From JAUREX01 sp044356825 (lineage in GTDB: Bacteria > Pseudomonadota > Alphaproteobacteria > Rhodobacterales > Rhodobacteraceae): a stretch of DNA of 7,657 bases. Below the pieces are notes generated by a model. The model worked only from the letters and a program-made list of their open reading frames with translations. It was not told the DNA's origin and searched no databases. The translations under genes and the position numbers were made by a program. Each line of letters begins with the position of its first letter. The stretch's first letter is position 1. Below, in pieces: positions 1-5,708 of the stretch. Where the stretch lies: NCBI GenBank assembly GCA_044356825.1, contig JBIKVM010000143.1, positions 1-7,657 on the forward strand, read 5' to 3'.

Positions 1-473
1 GGGGTGCGAAACTCGCCCGCTCGATGTTCTACGGCGCACAACTGTCGGGGGCGGACCTGTCGGACGCCGACCTGACCGAAGCGCGCCTGCAGACGGCGCG
101 GCTGACGTCTGCCAAGCTGCCCGGCGCGGTTCTGGACCGGGCCGTGATGCGCGACTCGGTCGCCAACAGCGCCGACTTCAGCAACACCTCGATCCACCAG
201 ACCAATCTCAACGGGGCGCGCCTCGGACGCAGCCAGTTCGACGGGGCGATCATCAGCTACGCAGGCTTCGTCAAGGCCGAGGTCAGCCGGGCAAGTTTCG
301 TCGGCGCGACGGTTTCGCACACCGACTTCCTCCGGGCCGACCTGCGCAGATCCAAGGTCACGGGTGCTTCGCTGACCGGAAACCGCTTCACCTCCGCGAC
401 GACCAGAGAGGTCGATTTCGAAAATGCCATCATGAGCGGAAACTTCATGGCCGACGGGCGCCTTCAGGACTGA
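1..473 (+). CDS. Pentapeptide-repeat protein, 5' end cut off by window edge
   Basis: The open frame runs in from the window edge (first whole codon at base 3) and ends at TGA 471-473. The visible 156 residues fall into about 31 consecutive five-residue units with no break in register. A central L, F, I, M or V and a frequent A two places before it give the A-(D/N)-L-x-x pattern, for example GAQLS, GADLS, DADLT, EARLQ and TARLT. Such proteins are known to fold as a right-handed quadrilateral beta-helix; roles vary widely and this sequence gives no clue to a specific one. The repeats become less regular toward the C-terminus (SATTR, GNFMA), as expected for a helix cap. An ATG at 24 is in frame, but repeat units continue upstream of it (GAKLA, RSMFY), so the true start is probably outside the window. 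It converges on the minus-strand gene to its right with 2 bases between stop codons. The family is certain; the function is unknown. Confidence 0.9.
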   Translation, partial: GAKLARSMFYGAQLSGADLSDADLTEARLQTARLTSAKLPGAVLDRAVMRDSVANSADFSNTSIHQTNLNGARLGRSQFDGAIISYAGFVKAEVSRASFVGATVSHTDFLRADLRRSKVTGASLTGNRFTSATTREVDFENAIMSGNFMADGRLQD

Positions 474-475
474 CC

Positions 476-1207
476 TCATGGCTCCGTCACCGGCGCATAG
501 GGTAGCAGCACTTCCTCGTATCGCGTCTGGCTTTCGAAATATCCTGTGTTGACGGCCTGCGTTTCCTGGCTGAGCGCGCGCTGACCCTTCTTGCGCAGAT
601 AGGTCGCCTTCATCGCGATTCTGGTCCGGTCATCGGGGGAAGTCCCCGTGCACTGTTCATGGGTGAACTGGTTCCCGACAGGCTGCTCGCCCTCCTTCAT
701 CGGGATGTCGGTGCAGGTCAGGGACCATTCGCCGAAGCGGGCCTTGAAATTGCGGATCAGTGTCACGGCGTTTCTGCGGTCGAGGTCGCTCACGCGGTCA
801 TCCGTCACGATGCGGCGGCCCTGCACGACGCCCGCGGGATCGACCAGCAGCGACACGATCACCGGATGGGCAAAGACAGAGGTTCCCCCCTGAAGGAACT
901 TGAACTGCACGTCGAGCGCCATCGCGATGTAGTCCTGCTCGTCGTCATAGCTGAACATCACCTCGTGCAGGCCCGAAGGTTCGGGCGGGCAGGTCGCGAA
1001 ATCCTCAAAGGATGCGAGCGGCTCTCCCGGTGGGCCGCCGGCCGTGCCGCAGGCGATTTCGCCAACCCCGGCTTCGGGCACTTGCGAAACCGGCTCGCCG
1101 AGCACGACATCCCAGATGGAATAGGCCGGTTCGATCTTTTCCTGCCCATTGGCCGCATGGAACGAAAGGCCAAGGCCGAGCACGACGGGAAGGAATTTGC
1201 TGCGCAT
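476..1207 (-). CDS. Secreted four-cysteine protein of unknown function
   Basis: I do not recognise this protein. From the ATG at 1207 it is 243 residues; an in-frame GTG one codon earlier (1210) is an alternative start. The N-terminus is a clear Sec signal peptide: basic MRSK, a hydrophobic stretch to about residue 17, then small residues, with likely cleavage near the NG/Q position at about 21. The mature part is mostly polar, with four cysteines (about 53, 73, 165 and 186 from the ATG), which would permit two disulfides in the periplasm. No haem motif, membrane segment or lipobox is visible. The start lies only a few bases after the stop of the cytochrome c gene (TAA 1215-1217), with only a weak ribosome-binding site. 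Translational coupling and an operon with the cytochrome and the upstream quinoprotein are therefore likely. An accessory role in the periplasmic alcohol-oxidation chain is inferred from position only. Confidence 0.8.
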   Translation of the reverse strand: MRSKFLPVVLGLGLSFHAANGQEKIEPAYSIWDVVLGEPVSQVPEAGVGEIACGTAGGPPGEPLASFEDFATCPPEPSGLHEVMFSYDDEQDYIAMALDVQFKFLQGGTSVFAHPVIVSLLVDPAGVVQGRRIVTDDRVSDLDRRNAVTLIRNFKARFGEWSLTCTDIPMKEGEQPVGNQFTHEQCTGTSPDDRTRIAMKATYLRKKGQRALSQETQAVNTGYFESQTRYEEVLLPYAPVTEP

Positions 1208-1214
1208 CACGATC

Positions 1215-1706
1215 TTATTTCAGGCTTCTGCAGGCCGTGGCGGCCGGGTTGTCGAAGAACTCCACGCATTCCGCGAGTGTCGGTTCGCCAAGACCGATTA
1301 CCCGGGTCTGCAGATAGACAGCGACACTTTTGATATCTTCCTCGCGAAGGCTCTTGCCGCGCATGGGCGCGCTGGCCTTGTCAAACTCGCTCATGCGCAT
1401 CCCATAGCAGCGGTCGTCACGGTAGGCACCCCTGTCGTGATAGGGCATCGCCGTTCCCGGAAGCCCGCACGTGATGACCTCGATCAAGGTTTCCAACTCC
1501 ATCGCGCTCTCGCGCAGGTTGGAACCCGGCGGCGAGCGCAGATTGACACCCGTCTTTCCGTCGGCAGCCCAGCCATGGCAGTTCACGCATCCCCCGGCTG
1601 TGCGAAAGACGATCTTGCCGCGCTCCGCTTCAGCCGTCTGTTCTGCCCCGGCTACAGGCGCCGTAAGGGTGACGAGCGCAAGCGACAGGGCGCGGATCAT
1701 GGTCAT
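1215..1706 (-). CDS. Secreted mono-haem cytochrome c, likely electron acceptor of the PQQ dehydrogenase
   Basis: The product is 163 residues. A signal peptide covers about residues 1-21 (hydrophobic core ALSLALVTLTAPVAGA, cleavage after AGA). One c-type haem site, C40-V-N-C-H44, marks covalent haem attachment in the periplasm. M87 in GTAMPYHD is the best candidate for the sixth iron ligand, so a class I-like low-spin cytochrome is expected. Four further cysteines (80, 100, 147, 159) are unusual for a small cytochrome c and may form disulfides. The ATG at 1704-1706 has GAGG five bases upstream; a second ATG two codons later is possible but has poorer spacing. The gene follows the PQQ dehydrogenase after 81 bases that contain a terminator-like hairpin, and it precedes the secreted four-cysteine gene by a few bases. 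Small cytochromes beside quinoprotein alcohol dehydrogenases commonly take their electrons; that pairing is inferred here from context. Confidence 0.9.
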   Translation of the reverse strand: MTMIRALSLALVTLTAPVAGAEQTAEAERGKIVFRTAGGCVNCHGWAADGKTGVNLRSPPGSNLRESAMELETLIEVITCGLPGTAMPYHDRGAYRDDRCYGMRMSEFDKASAPMRGKSLREEDIKSVAVYLQTRVIGLGEPTLAECVEFFDNPAATACRSLK

Positions 1707-1742
1707 GCAGGCCTCGCGGCGTCGGTCGGGTATCAGAAGACG

Positions 1743-1772
1743 AAAATGCCGGGCAACCGAAGCTGCCCGGCA
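1743..1772 (-). terminator. Hairpin with UUCG loop and U-run between dehydrogenase and cytochrome genes
   Basis: On the minus strand an 11-pair stem (TGCCGGGCAGC and GTTGCCCGGCA, one G-U pair) closes a TTCG tetraloop and is followed directly by TTTTC. It begins 15 bases after the dehydrogenase stop codon. This is the form of an intrinsic terminator. Because the cytochrome gene starts only 37 bases further on without an obvious promoter of its own, partial read-through is likely. That would give more dehydrogenase than cytochrome mRNA. The hairpin could also protect the 3' end of the dehydrogenase message. Confidence 0.8.
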
Positions 1773-1787
1773 AGAGTGCGTATGCGA

Positions 1788-3539
1788 TCACTCGACCGCG
1801 AACACCCAGATCATGTTGGCGGGCTGGATCATTTCCAGCTCGGCATGGCCCACGGCATTGCCGGCGCCGACGTTGCCGCCCGCGATGGCAATGTACTGCT
1901 TGCCATCGACCGAGTAGGTCATCGGCGGAGCGCGGAAGCCGGTGCCGACGTTCAACGACCACAGCTGCGCCAGCGTGTTGGGGTCATGCGCGCCGAGCGT
2001 ACCGTCGAGCGTGCCCGTCCAGATCAGGTCCGGCGTGACAAGCATGCCGCTGTTGTTCGGATAGGGCGTCTCAGCGACGTTGATCCGCTGGCCGGTCTTG
2101 ACGTCTACCGAAGCGATCGATCCGGTCAGCGCACCAACTTGCGCAAAGGTACCGCCGAGGAAGATCGAGCCCGGCGTCACGTCAGCTGCGGCAACTTCCT
2201 TGACGGCGAGGTCCGAGCAGCCCTCATACCCAGCGCCATAGGCAACACCGGTGTTCGGGTTGTAGGCGGTGGGGAAGAAGTTCACGCCACCACGGATGTC
2301 GGGGCAGGTGGTCGTCGTCGCGCCCGCACGGTTGATCACACCCTGTGCGTAGGTCTGGAGCGACTTCGAGGGATCGTATTCGACCGGCTTGCCGGTCTTC
2401 GGATCGATGCCCTTCGTCCAGTTCAGCTGGTTAACGTACTGACCCGAGGAGATGTAGGAACCGTTCAGGCGATCGAGCGTGTAGAAGATGCCGTTCCGGC
2501 CGAAGTGCGCCAGCACCTTGCGGTCCTGCCCGTCGACCTGGGTATCGACGAGAAGCTGAACGCCGACCTCGTCATAGTCCATGTAGTCGCCGGGGGTGTA
2601 CTGGAAGTGCCACTTCAGCTCGCCCGAGTCGACGTCAACCGCGATCGAGGAGTTGGAGTAGAGGTTGTCGCCCGGGCGATACTCGGGGTCGAACATCGGC
2701 ACCGGGTTGCCCGTGCCCCAATAGGTCAGGTTGGTTTCCGGATCATAGGAACCGGTCACCCAGAGGGCGGCACCGCCGGTTTTCCAGCAATCGGGGTTGC
2801 CGGCCTCTTCGCACAACCAGGTTTCCGAACCCGGCTGACCCGGCTCCGGCACCGTGTAGAAGCGCCACAGTTCGCTGCCGTCCTCGGCGCTCAGCGCCGC
2901 GAGCCAGCCGCGCGTCGCCCAGTCGCCGTAGGACTGGCCGATCAGGATCTTGTCACCGACGACGAGCGCCGGGGCGGTGAAGCCCTCGCCCGGTTCCGTG
3001 GCGACCTGCTGCTCCCAGACGATCTCGCCCGTTTCGCTGTCGCAGGCCACGACGCGGCCATCGTTCAGCGCCGTGATGACGTTCGTGCCCGACAGCGCGA
3101 GGCCGCGATGGGCCAGAAGGATGCCACGGCTCGGGTCCTTGTCGATGCCCGTGTCGCAGACCCAGAGGACCTTGCCGCGCTCGCCCGAGGACACGTCGAT
3201 CTTGTAGGGCGTGCCCCACGGATCGCTGACATACATGAAGCCGTTGTCGACCAGCGGCGTGCCTTCCATGTAGCCGATGCCGAAGGCCGACGGCTCAAGG
3301 CCGCCAAGCGGCACCGCGAAGGCCAGCTTCATGCCGGCCACGTTGGCGGCATTGATCTGGTTCAGGGGCGAGAAGCGGTTGGAATCATAGGTCTTGTGGG
3401 CCATGAGCCAGTTACCGGCCTCCGCCTCGGTCCCCGCGGCCAGAAGGCGATCAGGCGTCACCCCCTGGGCAAGGCCCGCAGTTGCCAGACCAACCGCCGC
3501 AAGGGCGGCCGAACCGGCCATCATAAGTCTGAAGTTCAT
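1788..3539 (-). CDS. Periplasmic PQQ-dependent alcohol dehydrogenase (methanol/ethanol dehydrogenase family) with D-Y-D lanthanide-type motif
   Basis: The product is 583 residues, an eight-bladed propeller quinoprotein without a haem domain. It would oxidise a primary alcohol or aldehyde in the periplasm using pyrroloquinoline quinone. ATG 3539 is chosen because GGGAG lies seven bases upstream and the next residues form a signal peptide (hydrophobic 6-22, cleavage near A24-Q25); in-frame sequence further upstream is non-coding promoter DNA. Positions align well with methanol dehydrogenases: W260 (PQQ-stacking), N278 (metal ligand, in GTGNP), D321 (catalytic base), R348 (FGRNG), the C412/C441 pair 29 residues apart, and N420. 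D323, two residues after D321, is the extra aspartate typical of lanthanide-dependent XoxF/ExaF/PedH enzymes; calcium MxaF enzymes have alanine there. Oddities: the metal-ligand glutamate position is D206 (GDWATRG), and the vicinal Cys-Cys disulfide is absent. It sits upstream of a cytochrome c. The family is near certain; substrate and metal are inferred. Sorbose-type or other alcohol specificity cannot be excluded. Confidence 0.95.
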   Translation of the reverse strand: MNFRLMMAGSAALAAVGLATAGLAQGVTPDRLLAAGTEAEAGNWLMAHKTYDSNRFSPLNQINAANVAGMKLAFAVPLGGLEPSAFGIGYMEGTPLVDNGFMYVSDPWGTPYKIDVSSGERGKVLWVCDTGIDKDPSRGILLAHRGLALSGTNVITALNDGRVVACDSETGEIVWEQQVATEPGEGFTAPALVVGDKILIGQSYGDWATRGWLAALSAEDGSELWRFYTVPEPGQPGSETWLCEEAGNPDCWKTGGAALWVTGSYDPETNLTYWGTGNPVPMFDPEYRPGDNLYSNSSIAVDVDSGELKWHFQYTPGDYMDYDEVGVQLLVDTQVDGQDRKVLAHFGRNGIFYTLDRLNGSYISSGQYVNQLNWTKGIDPKTGKPVEYDPSKSLQTYAQGVINRAGATTTTCPDIRGGVNFFPTAYNPNTGVAYGAGYEGCSDLAVKEVAAADVTPGSIFLGGTFAQVGALTGSIASVDVKTGQRINVAETPYPNNSGMLVTPDLIWTGTLDGTLGAHDPNTLAQLWSLNVGTGFRAPPMTYSVDGKQYIAIAGGNVGAGNAVGHAELEMIQPANMIWVFAVE

Positions 3540-3546
3540 AAGATAT

Positions 3547-3551
3547 CTCCC
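3547..3551 (-). promoter_or_regulatory. Ribosome-binding site deciding the dehydrogenase start
   Basis: GGGAG on the minus strand lies seven bases before ATG 3539. It supports this start over upstream in-frame start codons, which would add 62 non-secretory residues before the signal peptide. Confidence 0.75.
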
Positions 3552-3584
3552 GCACTTGGTTGAAGTCCAAACCAAAGTGAGGGG

Positions 3585-3629
3585 ATAATGGCACCGAAGG
3601 ATCGTGGATTTTCCTATACTCGTCATAGG
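3585..3629 (-). promoter_or_regulatory. Operator-promoter module A, upstream of the dehydrogenase
   Basis: Reading the minus strand, CCTATGACGAGTATAGG (3613-3629) is a perfect five-base dyad with a seven-base spacer. It is directly followed by AAAATCCA, then after 14 bases by CATTAT (3585-3590) preceded by TGC, an extended -10-like element. No consensus -35 is present, which suits an activator-dependent promoter. The same arrangement occurs upstream of the membrane protein with exactly the same spacing. The core contains T-N11-A with dyad symmetry, compatible with a LysR-type regulator site. Transcription would start about 35-40 bases before the dehydrogenase ATG. The binding protein is not shown by the sequence. 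Confidence 0.65.
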
Positions 3630-3667
3630 CGTTTTCCCGCGACGCGCCGCTTGGCGCCCCTGCAGGG

Positions 3668-3703
3668 CCGAATCACGCTGCGGGCTGATGCGGTGCGATT
3701 CGG
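3668..3703. repeat. Seven-base inverted repeat upstream of the dehydrogenase promoter
   Basis: CCGAATC (3668-3674) and GATTCGG (3697-3703) are perfect inverted copies separated by 22 bases. They lie about 50-80 bases upstream of operator module A in otherwise non-coding DNA. It could be a second regulator site or a chance feature. A smaller palindrome, GCGCC-GCTT-GGCGC, lies at 3644-3657. Confidence 0.35.
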
Positions 3704-3725
3704 TTCCGGCTGAACGGATCAGCAC

Positions 3726-3750
3726 AAAAAAGCGGGCCCGAAGGCCCGCT
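3726..3750 (-). terminator. Intrinsic terminator of the membrane-protein gene
   Basis: On the minus strand AGCGGGCC-TTCG-GGCCCGCT forms a perfect eight-pair GC-rich stem with a UUCG tetraloop, followed by a run of Ts. It begins 29 bases after the stop codon of the four-helix membrane protein. It should separate that transcript from the dehydrogenase transcript, so the dehydrogenase needs its own promoter (module A). Confidence 0.9.
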
Positions 3751-3778
3751 GCTGAATTCCTGCGGAACTGACGCGCGC

Positions 3779-4378
3779 CTACCCCCGTGGCTTGCGCACG
3801 AGCAGTCCGCGCAGCAGCGCCAGGACGAACAGGGCCGCGCCCGAGCCGAGGGCGATCCAGTACCCGATCTGGAGGTCTGAAACCATCTTGATCTTAGCGC
3901 CCGTCATCGCGTGCTTGATGGTCGACTTGCCGATGAAGTTGCTGCCGGCGAGACTCGCCTTGATCTCGCCCACGCCGTAGGCGATCCCGAGGGCAGCCAT
4001 GTAGGAAAAACCGACAAGTCCGATCAGAACCGCTGCGAGCGGCAGCCTGATCCGGCCGAGCGAGAGTGTGCGATCCAAGACCAGGCTCGCGGCCAGCGCC
4101 AGCATGCAGACCGTCAGGTACGCCCACATGAAGGGGGCGAAGAACCACGGCATGGAATAGAGCGAGGCATCGGCATTGGCCTCAACCTCGGGGACCACCT
4201 CGACACCCCAAGGGCGCAAGACCAGATGGTTCTCGCCGGGGATAACCGCGACCGATGCGCTCCACCAAGGTGCAAACCACGAATAGACCATGACGGCTGC
4301 ACCGGCTACGAGCAGAACCCTGAAAATCCAGACCCCTGTGCCGCCACGTGCGGCGCCGGCTTCAACGGCGTGCGTCAT
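3779..4378 (-). CDS. Four-helix inner-membrane protein of unknown function, co-regulated with the dehydrogenase
   Basis: I do not recognise this family. From ATG 4378 (GAGG six bases upstream) it is 199 residues; an upstream TTG at 4417 is in frame but has no better ribosome-binding site. Four hydrophobic helices are visible at about 17-36, 80-100, 112-136 and 170-192. The basic ends (R11, R20, and RKPRG at the C-terminus) suggest both termini are cytoplasmic. Two loops of about 30-45 residues would then face the periplasm (37-79 and 137-169). The first is rich in aromatics and prolines (FAPWW, RPWGVEVVPEVE, SMPWFFAP), the second in glycine and lysine. There is no cysteine pair, haem motif or transporter signature. 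Its promoter module matches that of the dehydrogenase, so a role in the same pathway is likely: assembly, electron transfer to quinone, or substrate/metal handling. The exact role is unknown. Confidence 0.85.
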   Translation of the reverse strand: MTHAVEAGAARGGTGVWIFRVLLVAGAAVMVYSWFAPWWSASVAVIPGENHLVLRPWGVEVVPEVEANADASLYSMPWFFAPFMWAYLTVCMLALAASLVLDRTLSLGRIRLPLAAVLIGLVGFSYMAALGIAYGVGEIKASLAGSNFIGKSTIKHAMTGAKIKMVSDLQIGYWIALGSGAALFVLALLRGLLVRKPRG

Positions 4379-4482
4379 GTTCCACCTCGCCAAGCCCCGT
4401 GGCTGCCCACCCGGCAACCCAACACCCCAGTTCCATTAGGATCCTCCCTGTAGCCGATTGAATCGCATCGCGCTGCGGCCGC

Positions 4483-4527
4483 ATCTTGGCATCAACGGTT
4501 GTTGGATTTTCCAATACTGCCCATTGG
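4483..4527 (-). promoter_or_regulatory. Operator-promoter module B, upstream of the membrane protein and inside the 3' end of the LysR gene
   Basis: Reading the minus strand, CCAATGGGCAGTATTGG (4511-4527) is a perfect five-base dyad with a seven-base spacer. It is followed by AAAATCCA and, after 14 bases, CAAGAT (4483-4488) preceded by TGC. Twenty of the 26 operator bases match module A; the outermost differing arm bases change in both arms, so the dyad is kept. The operator overlaps the last codons of the lysR gene (residues 350-358). The predicted start gives a leader of about 100 bases before ATG 4378. Confidence 0.65.
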
Positions 4528-5574
4528 CCTTGCAACGGACAGGCCCGGATGGCCCTTGGGAAGATGCACGATCGTTCCCGACGGGCGCTCGGGCAGCACG
4601 CTCGAGATGTGGGGAAGTTCGTGCAGGGCCATCTCGGCAGCGTAGTCGGTCCGGCAGAATGTCGCGAGTTTCGTGAAGATGCGCGAGAACGCCGTGTGCG
4701 AGAGCAGATGCTTGAACATCGCCAGCACGATTGTGCGCGACATGCCGTCGATCACGAAAACCTTGATCCGGGACCGCAGGGGCTCACTCAGATTCGGCAG
4801 AAGGGAGATCGGAATGTGGCACGTCGCCAGCCCTTCGGCGACGAACTCGACCGATGCCGCGAAGGTCTGGGCGGAATATGTCGCCATCGCCGGCGGCAGA
4901 TGGCTGCGATACCAGTCGTCCGAAGCGGCGCGCGTCGGCACCAGGGGGTCGATTTCGACGTAGCGACGCAGCGCCACCTCTATCCGCTCTGGCTTGGCAT
5001 CGGCCGACAGCGCGTAGCGGATCGCTTCGTCGCCGATCTCGGCGGGAACGGCCCAGGCCATCCGGTCCTCGAAGACACGCTGGGTCGCAAATGACGACAG
5101 GTCGTTCGCAATCGCGGATTCTGAGACGATCGCCATGTTGATCTGGTGCATCCGCAACCGCTCCACGAGCGCCGTGCTCGTCAGATCGTAGACCAGGTCG
5201 AGCTTCACGAAATCAGGCTCATCCCCCGCGATCCGGGCCGCGGCGGACGTGAAGCGTCCCCTGAACCCCGGCGTTGCCCCGAGTTTGAGCACGACATTCG
5301 AATGCCTGAACCGCTGCTCGTGATCGTTGAGGATGTTCGTGATCCGGCCGAGAATATCCTCGGAGGATTTGAACCAGAATTCGCCTGCCGGCGTCATCGA
5401 GACGATGCCCGTGCGGTTCCTGACGATGAGCTGGACGTTCAGCGCTTCTTCGAGTTTGGCGAGTTGCTGCGAGATCGAAGGCTGCGACAGGCCGATCCGG
5501 TGCGACGCCTTCGTGATGGAGCCAGCAATGACAACCCAGCGAAAAATCTCGAGTTGTCGGAATGTTACTTCCAC
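4492..5574 (-). CDS. LysR-family transcriptional regulator with extended C-terminus
   Basis: GTG 5574 is chosen as the start: GAGGGG sits seven bases upstream and the protein then begins VEVTFRQLEIF, the usual LysR N-terminus. A GTG at 5616 is in frame but has no ribosome-binding site. The product is 360 residues. A winged helix-turn-helix covers about 1-60, with the recognition region AGSITKASHRIGLSQPSISQ at 17-36 and LEEALNVQLIVRNRTGIVSMTP following. A type 2 periplasmic-binding-like effector domain begins near 95 (KLGATPGF). LysR proteins are usually about 300 residues; the last 40 or so here (PERPSGTIVHLPKGHPG onward) look like a polar tail beyond the effector domain. Its position between the ABC block and two genes with matching operators makes it the likely regulator of the dehydrogenase and membrane-protein genes, acting with an unknown small-molecule effector. 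This control is inferred, not shown. Confidence 0.92.
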   Translation of the reverse strand: MEVTFRQLEIFRWVVIAGSITKASHRIGLSQPSISQQLAKLEEALNVQLIVRNRTGIVSMTPAGEFWFKSSEDILGRITNILNDHEQRFRHSNVVLKLGATPGFRGRFTSAAARIAGDEPDFVKLDLVYDLTSTALVERLRMHQINMAIVSESAIANDLSSFATQRVFEDRMAWAVPAEIGDEAIRYALSADAKPERIEVALRRYVEIDPLVPTRAASDDWYRSHLPPAMATYSAQTFAASVEFVAEGLATCHIPISLLPNLSEPLRSRIKVFVIDGMSRTIVLAMFKHLLSHTAFSRIFTKLATFCRTDYAAEMALHELPHISSVLPERPSGTIVHLPKGHPGLSVARPMGSIGKSNNR

Positions 5575-5581
5575 TGTGTCG

Positions 5582-5587
5582 CCCCTC
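5582..5587 (-). promoter_or_regulatory. Ribosome-binding site deciding the LysR start
   Basis: GAGGGG on the minus strand lies seven bases before GTG 5574. The alternative GTG at 5616 has no such sequence, so the shorter form is preferred. Confidence 0.65.
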
Positions 5588-5668
5588 TGGGCCGCTTCCG
5601 ACGATCCGGAGATCACGGACGCAGCTCTACTTTTTACAGGTTACAAAGGATGCAGCGTGACGGATTTT

Positions 5669-5693
5669 TATGCAAACGTCTGGGCCGTGCATA
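5669..5693. promoter_or_regulatory. Dyad upstream of the LysR gene, possible autoregulatory site
   Basis: TATGCA (5669-5674) and TGCATA (5688-5693) are a perfect six-base inverted repeat with a 13-base spacer, in the 134-base gap between the second ABC ATPase gene and lysR. On the minus strand the second arm is followed directly by AAAATCC, as in operator modules A and B, but arm sequence and spacing differ and no matching -10 follows at the same distance. LysR genes often have a control site near their own promoter. Relationship to modules A and B is uncertain. Confidence 0.35.
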
Positions 5694-5708
5694 TTGTCGC
5701 AGGCAGCT

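Noticed and set aside
1149..3563. An 804-codon open frame on the plus strand antisense to the dehydrogenase and cytochrome
   Set aside because: Its translation is arginine-, valine- and alanine-rich with no domain or signal. It is the mirror frame of strongly conserved, high-GC coding sequence on the minus strand, which has matching catalytic landmarks and a ribosome-binding site.
3553..3579. Imperfect inverted repeat CACTTGGTT / AACCAAAGTG in the dehydrogenase leader, possible riboswitch or attenuator
   Set aside because: A short stem with a bulge and no conserved riboswitch core; no alternative terminator structure visible. It may be a minor leader hairpin only.
3540..3725. Longer dehydrogenase with 62 additional N-terminal residues
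   Set aside because: The extension would place the signal peptide internally and cover the promoter module; ATG 3539 has a well-spaced GGGAG.
4379..4491. Possible small gene or RNA between the membrane protein and lysR
   Set aside because: No credible start with a ribosome-binding site or RNA fold seen; the stretch is explained by promoter module B and the leader.
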